Assembly: GCA_911728435.2 (NCBI GenBank)
Contig: OU452203.1
Coordinates: forward strand, 12,173,651-12,237,650
DNA length: 64,000 bases
Direction: 5' to 3'
From: Apoderus coryli
Taxonomy: Eukaryota > Arthropoda > Insecta > Coleoptera > Attelabidae
In this document: positions 12,074 to 24,532 of the stretch, one piece after another
How positions within the stretch are numbered: the first letter of the stretch is position 1
Layout: every line of letters starts with the position of its first letter
Made by a program: the position numbers and the translations under genes
The notes under the pieces: generated by a model
What the model was told of the DNA's origin: nothing
The model's input: the letters and a program-made list of their open reading frames with translations, nothing else
Databases searched by the model: none

Positions 12074-12924
12074 AATTTTTAGGAAAATAATGGTTTTTCG
12101 AAACTTACCCCTTGTTAAATACGATAAGTTAGAAGTATTAAATTGACTAGGTGGTGTTCAACTATATTCACTATCACTATTTTTGTGTTTTGCAATTAGC
12201 GAAATAATTAAATATAATTATTATTAATTATAAATACCTAAACTGTCAATTTGTTGTGTTTGTATTGTCGGTGTTGCTATGGCGATTTTAATGGCCGCTA
12301 CTTTTGTCATTACCAGGAAATTTACCCGTGCGTAATATATATTTCCCACATACGTCATTATGGCATTGAAAATAGTGTCAAATAGTTACATGACAGTTGT
12401 ATGTAAAATATATTTAAAATGTGTTGTTAGCAAACCTACATAATGTTCCTGCAATAACAATAGGAAATTGTATACAGTTTGGCCATTAAATTACGTGGCG
12501 TCTGTGGTGACTCAACCATAAAAAAAATTAAAACTATGTTAACGATCGAACGGATCTACAGTATTTAAGCACAATATGTCACAATCTAATATAATTATAA
12601 ATTTTACAATACTTTTTCAAATACACCTATTAGAATTTTTAAATAGGTATAAAAAAAAGGAAAATAAATTGATAAAAGAACAGTAAGTACGTTAAAATGC
12701 TGTGATATAATAATAATAATTGATTTTAATACGTGTAGGTTGAAATGTATACCGTTTTCTAATTAAAATGAAGAATTCTAGCAAATAGTGTGTTAATGTG
12801 TTATATGTTGAATTTATTTATTTATGCTAGTTTTAAATGTTTGCCAAATGTAGATATTTTGTGGTTGTGTCTAGGTAAAAATATAGAAAATTAATAGAAA
12901 AACTTAGTATTGTAATGAAGATAC

Positions 12925-12958
12925 CTGAAGAAGTTAACAATAAGTTAACGAAACGTAG
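12925..12958 (+). ncRNA. Hammerhead-like motif, ACGT subtype
   Basis: CTGAAGA, then A, a perfect 6-bp stem GTTAAC/GTTAAC with a short AATAA loop, then GAAACGTAG. This is the same minimal layout (CTGANGA, one extra nucleotide, stem II, GAAAC, tiny palindromic stem III) as the other motifs here, but with ACGT instead of ACATGT. GTTAAC is itself palindromic, so chance folding is possible. No inverted partner is seen. Confidence 0.5.
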
Positions 12959-13737
12959 TGTTATATAGGATGAACAAAATTTTTATTTTCGACATCATAT
13001 TGTAATTTTTCCAATGAACCTCCACCCTCAGAAAAAAGAAAATGCCTGATTTTTTTAATTATTGTCATATCTCATATACGAATTACTTTTTTAACGTACA
13101 CAGTATGCAAATTTAAATATAAAATCGGCAAACATCGGTTAACCGTTTGTTGAAACCTGAAATTCGCACACACTTTGTAACCATTTTCTACATGAAAATC
13201 CTTTTAGGTCAAGCACATCAAATATAGCGTTTCAGCAAAAGTCAAATTAATTCTAAATATTCGCTACCCGGTTTTATTCCAAGGGAGGAGAGGATATTAT
13301 AGTCGCAGCAGCCATTTGCATTTTACATTTTAGGAGTTCTCTGAGTTAATTGCACATAAACCAGATAACAACATAAGATAGAGAAAAAGGGTTTCACCTA
13401 TAATGTTCTAAAGCCATGAAAGATGTCTTCTAATGTGTTTAAGAAACTTTTTATTGCATTTTACTGTGAATGTGTTTAAAAAGTTTTCAATTTTTAGAAG
13501 ATAAAATAAAATACCTAGTATTTAATTCCATTGATTTTCAGAAGTGGGATAAGTTATCCTAACGCTGAAAACATCACAAATCTTGGGGGTATTGCTATGG
13601 TTACAAAATTATCTTGTAGGATCCTCGAAGGTGGTAGTTATAGCTCCATAATATCATAAAGCATTGCTTGTTGGATTTACATGTTGTATTTTGTGTTACA
13701 TTTCGATTTATTTATATTACAGGGAATGTCATTTCCG

Positions 13738-13815
13738 CTGTAACATACCCACGCACTAGTCCTAGGACTTCAGTGGGTTGTGATATATTCTTGTATGTAA
13801 ATTTTGCGTTGTGTT
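13738..13815 (+). repeat. LINE 3'-end-like repeat, copy 1
   Basis: The words GTAACATACCCACGCACTAG, TCCTAG and TGTATGTAAATTTT occur in the same order at 28816-28895, where an AATAAATCGAATTATTATTAC tail follows. That tail suggests a retroelement 3' untranslated end. Confidence 0.6.
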
Positions 13816-14160
13816 TTTTGAAATCGATGATCAAGGTAACGTTCTAAATAAAAATTTCAAAAAAGAACAAAGAACTTTTATGATTTTATACCTTTTGCCA
13901 GAGCTGTGTGTGTCATTAAAATTTTTGGATTTTAGTTAATAATTTGGAAAACAGTAATACAAAATTTCACGACGTCACTGAATTTTACGTAACAACCTTA
14001 TAACAGCAGACACGAGGGAAGTTTTTTTAAATATTTATTAAAAGGTTTAAAAATTCAGTAGACTATGGAAACAAATTATATTATACATCAAAGAGGAACC
14101 TGTTGATATGTCCAAACTAAATTGTAGCAAATAATTTGTGTAGTGTACAAATAAATAATA

Positions 14161-14574
14161 ATGCGTTTGAGTTTGCCAGAAAAAGTAGAAATAGTAAGAC
14201 TAGTAGGCGACAATGTGCGAAATTGTCGAGAGGCTGCACATGAATTCAATCGAAGACACCCTAATCATATAATATCGCACAACACAGTTTCTAAAGTCAA
14301 TCGAATGTTTAATCAGCGTGGTTCCGTGGTGCAAGAAAAAGTAAAACGGCAAAGAAATCATCCAATCATCCAAGAATTTTAAATCATTTCCGTCTAAGTC
14401 TAAATCCAAAATCGGGTTTAAGAAGTTTTGATGTTAGGCGAAAAAGTTCTATTTCAAGATGTTTGAAAACAAATGGTATTAAACCATATACACCTAGATT
14501 TTTGCAACGTTACAACAATGGAATGACGAAAGAAGGATGTCTAACCATTCAGGCCATGTTTTACGAAGATTATT
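14161..14574 (+). pseudogene. Tc1/mariner-superfamily transposase N-terminal remnant
   Basis: The N-terminal helix-turn-helix reads SLPEKVEIVRLVGDNVRNCR..., an IS630/Tc1-mariner-type DNA-binding start with FNRRHPNH and HNTVSKVNRMF. After the stop at about 14380-14382 the +1 frame continues with NPKSGLRSFDVRRKSSISRC and LKTNGIKPYTPRFLQ, the second helix-turn-helix and linker. It ends at 14574 without any catalytic D residue. A GGGACACCCTGTA terminus at about 14879-14892 may be the right end of this deletion derivative. Confidence 0.8.
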
Positions 14575-15179
14575 AACTAAAATTGAAAATTTTGAATAAC
14601 ACACACTATATGAATTTTTATCAAAATTAGAACTTAAGTATTTTTGATGAAAAAGAGTCGAGTAAATTTATCAGATTTAAAATAAATTATGTCCTAAAGG
14701 TAGTTCACTCTTGAACGAAAAAAAAAAAAAAATTAAACCCCATTAAAACGTACGCCAATGAGGTACCGCACTTTTTACCTCGATGAAAATGTGTATCTTG
14801 TAAACGTACAACGTCCTACCAAAACTGATAAAAAAAGTTAAAAAAATAACAGAGTTATTTGCTTGTATCCATCTTAACTGGGACACCCTGTAGATAAGTT
14901 AACTAAATCTTTATATACTCGGCCAAGGAATTACAAGGATAATCCAAAAAATATATAATTTATATAGGGTCGTCTTTAAAATAAGGAAAATGAGACCCAC
15001 TTCCGGTATAATAGGAAGGACTAAATTTCTTAAAACCCTTTTAACCGAATTGGTCCCGTCGGCGTCGATCTAAGTACCATAACAAATGTTCAGATTGTTC
15101 CACAATGTAGTTTCTCCATAATCGATCGAAACCCTTCCTGGTAGGACACCTTCTATAACGGAGGACATTGATTTTTCCG

Positions 15180-15360
15180 TAGCGCAAAATTGATCTATAC
15201 AGATTGGGTGGCATTTATCGTATCCCCATTTCTGAAGGTTTTGCAAAAAAAAAAAATATGCAATAGCTGGATTTTCAATGCTTGTTAATATCACTGTGTC
15301 ATCTGCAAATGTATGCATGATATTATCCCTGTCTACAGGTAGATCGGCAGTAAAGACCTA
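15180..15360 (-). pseudogene. LINE reverse transcriptase palm fragment
   Basis: The minus strand reads LYTADLPVDRDN followed by MHTFADDTVILTS and LQNLQKWGYDKC. This is the palm C motif (FADD) with its usual upstream YTADLP block, as in jockey-group RTs. Only about 60 codons survive, running straight into unrelated sequence. Confidence 0.75.
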
Positions 15361-15390
15361 TCGAGCTTCATATCTGTGTGGACCTTCACA

Positions 15391-15840
15391 TATTGAAAAT
15401 ATATATGTATTGACATTTCTCGATGTTTCTGAGGAAAAACGTTTGGTTACCTGATTTATATTAAAACTGAAGTTTTTGTTCAAAAATTTTAAGATTAGGG
15501 TCGAAAACCAATCAAATGTAACAATAAAGTGCCTCAGATCAGAAAATGTAAAGACTTTTCGTTACAAACCGGAGTTGCAGAATGCTGTCAGATGCGTACC
15601 TACATTACCAGAGCATATTGGGCGAAAGCTACTGTTTCGTCTATAAACGCTTTATGTAACTGTAGGTACTCCACAAGAAAAATGTTCAGATGAAAAAAAA
15701 ATCTTGAACACTTTAAAGTTTTTGGTTGTAAAGAAAATCTGCCTGTTCCTGACGTTCATCGAATGAAATTAGATCCTAAAGGTAAGATGTTATTTTTAGT
15801 TGGTTATTGTGAAGACATAATAGTTTTACATTAGTTGATC
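15391..15840 (+). pseudogene. Ty1/copia-type integrase remnant
   Basis: Combining frames, the plus strand reads FKNFKIRVENQSNVTIKCLR, SEN, then QTGVAE...YWAKATV and HFKVFGCKENLPVPDVHRMK, LDPKGKMLFLVGYCED. This is the order of copia-type integrase: core strand with the (S)DNG-like position, the TGVAER block, then the VFGC...LD.K...FVGY linker. Integrase inserts retroelement cDNA into DNA. Frameshifts occur at about 15570 and 15690, and the catalytic Asp/Glu context is eroded. No LTR, protease or RT is seen nearby. Confidence 0.75.
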
Positions 15841-16570
15841 CGCCATTAAGGGCTGGTGTTGGATTTTACATACATGTTATGTTAAAATATAGTCTGGGCC
15901 AAAAATGAGCACCAGGGATATTGGGAGCATATTCCTAAATAGGACAATGGTAAGAAATTCATAATTGGTAAAACAGCAAAACGCACTGGAAAACTGCTAG
16001 CATTAAACAGCTATAATGAAGACGACCTGCTATTTGTGGCCATGTGCTTATTGCACATATAATTAAACTCCACAGGTTAGTGGATGGTGCAAGGTGGCAA
16101 AAAATTAGGGTAATTTTTCACAATAAGCCCATGAGGCTGCAGTGAAACTGGAGAGTTAAGAAAAATAAAATAAAGCAGGAAATATAGTTGTTGAAAATTT
16201 TCAGCGATATAAATTACCTACCTGTATAACAAGAGAATATATCGGTAACTAGCTATCTCAATCTACAAAAAAGCACCAACTTGAACACTATATGCTAATC
16301 TCACAAAGAGAAAGAACTCTATCTCACTCAACTCCTTTCAGATATAAAGGTAAGAATATACGTAAAAGTTTTGAAAATCGCTACCTACTTTAAAAGCTTG
16401 AAGATTTGAATTTTAAATCAGATTTTATATTATAATCTTTAATCTACTTAAACAAGACGGAATATTAATATTAAATGAGATTTAACTTTGAAAACTTTAT
16501 AATAGTTAATAGATAGATTTTGAGTTTAGCCATATACAACAAATCTTTATACTTTATTATGGTTTCAACA

Positions 16571-17000
16571 TTAATAATAATAAGAAATTGTCTTTATTAA
16601 GAAAAGCAAATAAATAATTACATTACATAATCAAGTCTGCTGTTCATTAAGGCGAAGTCTAGCTCAGAGCTGCTCTACTCAACCCTCAAGAACGGCCGAA
16701 TATAAATACCTATATAAAAAAAAAAAATAAGCACATAGGAAGCAAAAAATCTTGCAGAAATTATGATACAATAAATAGCGAAATAAAAAAGCATCGAAAC
16801 ACAGTCCATCCCAACGAGAACAACTCATATACACGTTTATAATAAGTAATGAGAGGAAAAGGCCCAAGGCTGCTGTCCTAGGAGAAATCTTTTATATAAA
16901 AATTTAAACTTATTCCTATTATTGACCTCGCGAAGACTATCGGGTAAATTATTATAAAATTTGATCGCATACAAATTAATACGAATCACCTCTACCATAC
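16571..17000 (-). pseudogene. 5'-truncated LINE 3' end
   Basis: The minus strand reads IRINLYAIKFYNNLPDSLRE, then VNNRNKFKFLYKRFLLGQQP, ending at a stop near 16840. This is the usual C-terminus of jockey/CR1-type ORF2 proteins (YN.LP..L..). It is followed by a 3' untranslated region that ends in an (ATT)n tail (AATAATAATAA on the plus strand at about 16574). The upstream end abuts a TACAAGGTGTTTC transposon-like terminus. Confidence 0.7.
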
Positions 17001-20000
17001 ATACAAGGTGTTTCAAAGGAAATGCAAAAAAACATTAAGGGGTGATTCCTTGTTGAAAATAAATGGTAGTTTGTCTTATAAAAAATCAGGTCAGAGCTTC
17101 ACCCCTATGGAGTTATCGGAGCGCAAATATGAAGGGCAATTTCAGGTTAATTTTAGTATATATGTTTATGTTTTTATTATTTATTTTTTGTGAAGTGGCA
17201 CTTCACCTACTACACCTGAATAGCCGCCACTGATAAAAACTCGGGTGTCAAGCCACATTAAATTATATTATGTATGTATGCCAATAAAAGAGCCAACGTA
17301 GACCAGCCAAACTATTTCAGTGCTCAAATTTTGCTACAGAGAAATACATTTTGATACATTGTTTTTTCCTCATACAAATTCATCAACTGAATATTTTTAA
17401 TTAGTTTGTCACACAATATGCGAATTTTCTCACTTTGCAAAATGTCTATCTATGTGTATGCTTATACGTTTAGACGAAATTAACAACAATAAGTTCTCAG
17501 AACGTGTGGGAATGTGTTATAAAAGCGTTTTACTTTTGTGGGAAATGTGCAAATCAGGACACTGCATAGGTATACATTAAATTAAGAATAATCATTATTC
17601 TCGTTAGCTAAGATGATATGATTAGGACGAGTGCCCAAAAGCCGACTGCTGTGTAGCCTGAGCCAAAATCCTCACGATTTATCAAAAGTGGCTGGCGACT
17701 GATAATTTGATTGTCATTATTGCCATTGAAATTGATTCAAAATTCTTCGAAAGACTGATAATGTGTCAGCTTTGCTTTACTTGTATGATTGTGAAACTAA
17801 GCATGCATTAGAATGACTCAACTGATTATTGTTTTTCGTGTTTATGATACCGCGTACTCTGGCTTTCAGAAGTGTAAACTAGTATTCAGCATTAACACTT
17901 TAAAGGTTTTCTAAATTTCCTGAAAAATTCAGTGAAAAACCACCCGAATTTGGAAGAAAGAGTAATGGGTTAAACAAGAAATTGCTCATGTTTATTCTGC
18001 TTTGTCTGTCAAGATGCTTCTACTCATGTACAATATTACATTGTTAGATTATTCGCCTTATGCGGTTAAAATTCGGTTAAAATTACTGGGCAATAACTTT
18101 AAACAAACAAAAATTTTCAGTATTAATTATTTTAAAGTAGTTACCTCAAAAGCTTGTGTAGCCTTTTCTAAAAGATAAATTCTAGTGTTTGTTTACGTAC
18201 GTGCAAGTTGTATAACCTATTACACATCAAATCGAATATTGGCTAGAAATAAATATCTATTAGATATTAATAGAATATAGAGTTACGGTGTACAATTACC
18301 AATCTTAATTTTCTGCAGAATGAATTTAAGTACATTTTTTCTATTTTAATACAAATTTTTTATTTTCAAAATGCCACTTGTCATATGACAATATTTCCGC
18401 TGCCTTATTGCATCGTTCTCAGAAGGAGCTTAGGGCTAGTATATAAATTATGAAATATGTTTAACGCCTTGAATATTTTCGTAAAAGTAAATTGAAACTA
18501 AAGTTTTCGTAAAAGTAAATTGAAACTAAAGCTTGGATAATTTAAGTTTGTGGTTAATTAGGTATATGCACTTGTGTTGGGTGTGAAAATAGATGTGATT
18601 AATTGATTGATTTCGGTATAACGCCAATAATGAGTAGATACAATGTTTCAAATAAAGTGCGGGATCCGCGATTTTCGTATTTTTTCTTGGTTGTTGCCAG
18701 TTTCGAATGAATTGAATTGAACGAAATATAAATAATATGGAATTGTAAAAGGATGTGTTTGGCGACATCTAGTTCTCGGATTTTAAGTCTTGTTTTGTTA
18801 AACAAGCCCATTCCTAATATGGAATTTTTTTATTAACCAAATTATGTTTAACTAAGCATCTGCGCGTGTGTCGGGTGTAAATAGCTTTTAGATTAATTAT
18901 TACAGTATTGCACGAATAATGAGTACGAGGTGTGTCTGGCAGCCGAGCATTGTAAGTTGGTATGTTGTTTATGCGAGTAGATTCCATAAGAATAACACAC
19001 AAATCTGTTTTCTTTTCTAATGACTTTACTTTAATAAAAAAGTGACGATATGGGAACTATTTTAAAAAGTATTCCCTTCAAAGAAGCCTCAATAAAAGTA
19101 AGCATTTCCCTGCGCTGACTATTTAAACGTATGTTAAAACACATAGCATACCTTAGGTACACTTGTTTTGATTCTGAAAAATCCGTGCCTGACTTTACCC
19201 TGTTTTCGTTGAAAATTAGAGTGAATAAGAGCTATGACGTCTTAGAATAGTTGACACTCGTTATAATATATTAACTAAATTCGAAACTGATCGTGCATAA
19301 ATATATGGGGAACAAGGATTTTTCACAATAAACCCATGAGGCTGCATTGTTGACGTTTTTTGAGCAAGACTCTTTAGACAAGCCATGAACAAGTAAATTT
19401 GGCAACGTGAATTCAAGGCGATTGTGTTTACATTGAAACATTTACAATAGTTTTTTATAGAACTAGTCGTGATGAGTGTATATAAATATATCGTCTATAT
19501 TTTGTGTAAGTTACAATACTGAGTATTAGGAAACCAAGGAATCGATGCTAACTAGAAACCCAATATACTCGCTAAACTTTAAAATAATCATTACAACTAG
19601 CACATGCCTTTTCGGCTACATTCAGAGCGAAACAAGAATAGATCCTGGAAAAATACAAAAAATAGTAGAACAAGATATTGTCACGTTTAGGTTTAACGTG
19701 AACTACGAGGGGAAAATAAGGACCTTATCTAAAAGATTGAAACACCGAATACCAAGTTTAAATACACTAAGTTTATTAACAGTTAAAGTTGAGAAAGTTG
19801 AGAAGAGTTTACAAAATGATGAAACTTAAATTAGAGACTATAGAGTTAAAATAATAGAATACAAATAATATTACTTACATTCAAATATAAGAGACCACAT
19901 ACGGTCAAGTTGCACTATGGTTCACATTTTTACTGCCCTCAGGTTTTCTTACTATTAGTTTAAAATTAGGACACAACTGCAAAGTTGGTCCTCTGAATAT

Positions 20001-20995
20001 TAAAATTTATAGGAAAAGGGTTGTCCCTTCTCGGTTCCTTGGAAAGAAACTTTGGTCTAATTTATGATTGATTGATTGATGATGGTTATGTAATAAGAAA
20101 CCAGAAAAAGTAACACACAGACTAGGCGATAGTAGAAGACTTTTCAGTTAACCTGTAAAGGATCTGTATCCGCTGATACCGGACAAAAAAGTTCTCTAAT
20201 AAACAAAATCACATTACAAGGTCATTAAAGTGAATTATTTGGCAGATTTCTAGGTTTAACTCATTCAATTTAGCGAAAATAGATATTCACTACATTTCTC
20301 AAAATGACAAAAATTGTCTTCGAGTCATTCCAGAATATGCAACTTTCCTACATCTCCATATTATTAATTTGACCAGCGGAGCTTTAAAACTGTCGCCGTT
20401 TATCCGACGATTAAGCCGCATGGAATAAATTAATTATTTCCAGATTTGAGTTTAATCGGAACCAACGTGCCGCATAAACTTCCTAAATGCGGTGTTGCGT
20501 ATTATTATTACTTTATATAACTGTACTTTTTTGTCATATCTATCCACTGGTTTTGTCGTATTACTATGACTTTCCAGTAAGTAATTTTGTATAACTTTTA
20601 TACGACGAAATTGCATGCACCTACCTACATACCCATCGTATTTTTTCATGACGTTGCTGGACTTGTATGGGACAATCTTTAGAATATATCATATCTAAAT
20701 GTAAGAATGCAACAGCTGAAGGAGCACATACATATTGATTACGTTTGATATTTTGGTGCCTACTAAGACTTTCACCACTAAAAGACCTTTTCAACCGTAT
20801 ATCACATAGACTGACTTAAAGAATAGACCACCCATTTCATTCATAAAATATATTTTGTTTTGTCCCAAACACTGCAATGATGCATCACTCGATGCCTATC
20901 CCCTATCACAGGCTAAAGCGATTTCAACCAAAAACTAATGGACTCTACCAATGAAATGAAAAAACCAAACGAAACAGAAACTAATAAATATGAAA
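17001..20995. other. Long stretch without a recognised gene
   Basis: Nothing recognisable as a gene. A 26-bp tandem duplication (CGTAAAAGTAAATTGAAACT unit) is at about 18480-18531. A 94-codon open frame at 19545-19829 starts with ATG behind a TATAAATA-rich stretch and encodes a basic, Lys-rich product I cannot place; it may be chance. A copy of the dispersed repeat family lies at 20868-20968. Confidence 0.45.
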
Positions 20996-21345
20996 CCGTT
21001 AAACCAGTTGTGCAAAGTGTGCACCATTCATTTTGACACATTTTTGAATTCCTTTTCTGAGCGAGAGACGAGTTGCAAACAATGCTTCTTGATTGCCTCC
21101 GATGTCATCGGCAGCCGCTTGTATCCTACGCCACAACTCCTCGGACGAATCAAGAGATTCTTTATAGACTACGTCCTTCATCCGTGACCAAATTCAAACA
21201 TCCAGAGGATTTAAGTCGAGGCTTATCGGATGCCAAACAAATTCACCCTCGACCAATCCAATGATGGGGAAAAATGTTGTCTAAATTTTCACGCTTTGGC
21301 CGAGCACAATGTGGTCGTGGTGCTCCGTCGTGCATGAACCACATA
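20996..21345 (-). pseudogene. Tc1/mariner-superfamily transposase C-terminal remnant
   Basis: The minus strand reads NMWFMHDGAPRPHCARPKRE (second catalytic Asp in the HDGA box), then HHWIGRG and, after a frame change, LASDKPRLKSSG in place of the usual SPDLNP third Asp box. The C-terminal tail MKDVVYKESLDSSEELWRRI, then KCVKMNGAHFAQLV, ends at a stop at 20996. At least two frameshifts are present and the N-terminal half is absent. Confidence 0.8.
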
Positions 21346-21675
21346 TTTTCCTTTAAATTAAGTTTTATTTCTTCAAGCAATGAATTTTGTTGATGAAAGA
21401 TAAAATTAAGTGGACCGGTTAGAGAGGGTGGGAAGCAAATAATCTGCCTTAAATCGAGTTTTCTTGAAAACGGATTAAAATATCAAAAATCAACATGAAT
21501 TAATTTTCCCCCAAAACTTTCCCGACAAGTTATAATATAATAAAAAATATATGACCTGCGTAACAAAACATAATTTTAATAATAATTATTATTATAATTG
21601 TATTATTTTCATCATTTCCAATAAACTAACGTAACAAAACTAACTACTTTATTCAAAAACTAGGAAAACAAGTAT

Positions 21676-21738
21676 TGCCAGAGCTGGGATTCGAACCCAG
21701 AACCTTCCGCATCTGAAGCGAACGCTCTATCAATGTGT
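21676..21738 (-). repeat. tRNA-like 3' part (pseudo-tRNA or tRNA-derived SINE)
   Basis: On the minus strand there is a perfect T arm (CTGGG TTCGAAT CCCAG) with an intact box B. Before it is a 5-bp anticodon stem with 7-nt loop TTCAGAT (anticodon CAG), preceded by GATAGAGC, which resembles a D arm. The 3' acceptor CTCTGGC-A is there, but the matching 5' GCCAGAG is not; a (TAG)n tract lies where it should be. A TTTT run follows 3'. It is therefore not a complete tRNA gene. Confidence 0.6.
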
Positions 21739-22112
21739 AGTAGTAGTAGTAGTACTCAATTACCATATACAAGGTGCTTCAGAAAGACATGGCCAAATTA
21801 CTATAGGTCATAGAAGTGCTTAAAATAAGTGTAGCTTGTTGTATAAATTTTGGCCGAAGGGTCTTCCTTTTCGAGATACAGGGAGTTAAAATAAATATTA
21901 TTTTTACTATTTTTTGTAACTGACTATGAATTATTGGAAATAACGGTCCCAATTTTTTCATAGCAACAACACACAATGTCTAAGCTAAATTTTCATTCAT
22001 AACTTTTTTGATGTTTACTTTAGAGACTTGGTATAATTACAAAAAATGATAGCTCGTTTATTACCCAACTAAAAACTCCCCTGTGGGGGAAAGTAAAGCA
22101 AATGAAATATTT

Positions 22113-22626
22113 AGGGTGTTTCATAATATATGCGCAGGACTTTGGATGTGAGAGCTCGTCCAAAAATATGAAACAAAGTTTCTATTGACTAACCCTCTAA
22201 AATGCACCATTTTCGAGATACAGAGTGTTGAAATTGAAAAAAAAAATAGTTTTTTGCGAATATCTCAGGAAACGAGAGCTAATGACCAAGAGTATCTTTT
22301 TCAAATGCATATCTTAAAATCGTACTTTTTCCAGTGGCGTAGAAATTGGGAGAAAAACCCAAAATCTTCACCAATTATGAATTTAAAAAAAAAATCTTGT
22401 ACAAAACATACCTTATTATGAGTAAGAAATGCTTACCAAAGCTGTTTCCTGTACGATAAACGATTCCGGAGATATTCGCAAAAAACGGATTTTTTTTTTC
22501 AATTTCAACACCCTGTATTTCGAAAATGGTGCATTTTAGAGGGTTAGTTACTAGAAACTTTTTTTCATATTTTTGAACGAGCTCTCACATCCTAAAGTCA
22601 TGCGCATATATTAAGAAACACCCTGT
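22113..22626. mobile_element. MITE with about 140-bp inverted repeats
   Basis: The left end is GGGTGTTTCATAATATATGC and the right end is the inverted GCATATATTAAGAAACACCC. Inside both arms the words GATGTGAGAGCTCGT, CTAACCCTCTAAAATGCA and CCATTTTCGA.ATACAG.GT recur in inverted order out to about 140 bp. There is no transposase. The CAGGGTG-type terminus links it to the Tc1/mariner-derived elements that litter this window. Confidence 0.75.
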
Positions 22627-23479
22627 ATAATAACCTGTATTACCCTGTATTTCCTAAACCATCCACATTTGGATAAGGCAAGTTTGGATCAAACACCATT
22701 ATTTGACCCATCCAGTTAACGGTTGTCCCATTGTTACTGAAACACCCTGTATAAATAAATGTTTATATTGAATGATGCAGATAAAATTTACTGTTTACCT
22801 GTAAGAGACCGTCCGTTAGTCGTGACGCATCCTGGTAATTTATAGCTGAATAAAATAGATAATTAAATTACTAACCAAAGACTGGCATGATGCTTGATAC
22901 ATTAATATTCCAGAATAAACATTTAATCCCTGTAATCTATATTTTTCTCACGAACGAAGCGTGCCATATTGCAGTGACATATGGTGAATTATATCTCGAC
23001 ATTAGGCCCTTATCGGTGACACAGATACGGACTGAAACCATTTGTTGTATATTATCATTAATGATAATTTTTTACAAAGGTTTAAAGATGCCTCATTTAT
23101 AGAGTTCAACTTGGATATTTTAAATAGGAATTTGGATCATCATTTTATCAGTAATTACATTGTGCATTGTGAAAAATAGTTTTGATATTTAAAATTGATT
23201 GAAACTAAAGCTTATCTATTTTATATTGATTTTGACTTTAAGTGTAATAAATATGGGCCCATCATCATTTTACTAGAGTATTGTGAACGCGCTAAAAAAT
23301 TTTAATGTCGTCTTCCCGTTTGCCAAATCCTTTCAGATATTGAACAAAACAGCCGGCTCCTGATAAAAATTGTGTTATATAGTACTCTATGATTTTATGT
23401 TTGCAGTTGGTCCTTATAATAACATTTGGGATCAGATTGTTTGTCCACTGGGTTTTTTCATCTTATTTGCCAAGGTTCA

Positions 23480-24010
23480 AGAGTATGCACTCTTCTAGTG
23501 TATGGTTTCTCCTTGAGTGTACAATCTGTTTGTCTCCTCTACTATTAGGTTCATAGGTGGTATTCCTGCAATCGTTTGTGCGGTACCCACTGGAAATTCT
23601 AAGAGATTTGCTTTGATATCTTTTGGTTGCATGTTGGTATTTTTATCATTTCAACGGTATTGCAGGTTTATTTAAATAATTACTCCATGCAGTGTTCTTC
23701 TCTTAATCCATCTAGGTACTCCCAGATGGGATATAATTCTGATCAATACCTGTTTTACTGCTTCCAGTATAATATGAAGACACAAAATTAAATCTTTATT
23801 GATAGTTATACCCAGATATGTTCTGGTTCTTTTAGGTAAAATTTCATAGGATTCAAAACTGAACGACATATTCAAAACTGAACGACATTCCAATGAGCTT
23901 AATATTGGATTTTCTAGTCTAGCTTCTGATGTACGAATTAAAGACAGAGTTAACAGTACACAGGCAAACGGCTTTCTACGAACTTTTGAAAGGAAAGAAC
24001 CCACATATTT
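23480..24010 (-). pseudogene. R1-type LINE reverse transcriptase remnant
   Basis: Minus strand: ILPKRTRTYLGITINKDLIL, then HLGVPRWIKRRTLHGVII (23672-24004). A further frame carries LEFPVGTAQTIAGIPPMNLI, VEETNRLYTQGE (about 23510-23620). The order YLG.....L....H..., RR.L..V, AGIPP..L..EE.. is that of the RT thumb and the following region in R1/LOA-like elements. It differs clearly from the jockey/CR1-type copies elsewhere here. The palm is absent and there are frame breaks, so it is dead. A 20-bp tandem duplication (TTCAAAACTGAACGACAT) sits at about 23855-23890. Confidence 0.7.
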
Positions 24011-24532
24011 TTACGTTTTGTTTCGATGCGGTGCCTTGCCCAAGACTAATGATATTAATGATGTATTCTAAGCAAAACCAGGTTATTTTATAGTGGTTTT
24101 TCTGTGTTGGTGGAGATTCTAGAAGCTCGACAACACAACGTCATTTCATAAAAGGAATTATATAAACACAAAAAAAAACAAAACTAAGTCATATTTTGAT
24201 AAAATTATTGATGTCATACTTATTTTTTCTTTTCGTTCATCATTGGTACGGTTATGATTGTACCGTTTGCCGTTTAATCAACTAGCTTTTCGATTTAACA
24301 AACCCACCACTGATGATGAGACCCTTAGAGGGATTTATTAAACTTATTTTGACTTTTATTTCCCCATATCGTCCATTAGAATTGTTTAGGTTACTAGTTA
24401 TACCGTATTCTTTTGAAAATACATGTTTTTGACATATTATATACGATAAATACATCTTTTTCCTTAAAAAAATCTCTAAATATTTCCCATGTAACTTTCT
24501 CAATTTTCTTTGACACTTAAAAGACACAAATA

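Larger units (their letters stand above)
12074..14160. other. Gene-free stretch
   Basis: No coding region is supported. It holds a hammerhead-like motif (12925-12958) and a LINE-3'-end-like repeat at 13738-13815, which begins CTGTAACATACCCACGCAC and recurs at 28816-28895. Confidence 0.5.

Noticed and set aside
19545..19829. 94-codon frame behind a TATAAATA-like stretch
   Set aside because: No recognised domain and no sign of codon constraint I can judge; mentioned only in the description of the stretch.
21676..21738. A functional tRNA-Leu(CAG) gene on the minus strand
   Set aside because: The 5' acceptor strand is missing and replaced by (TAG)n; Leu tRNAs also need a long variable arm, which is absent.
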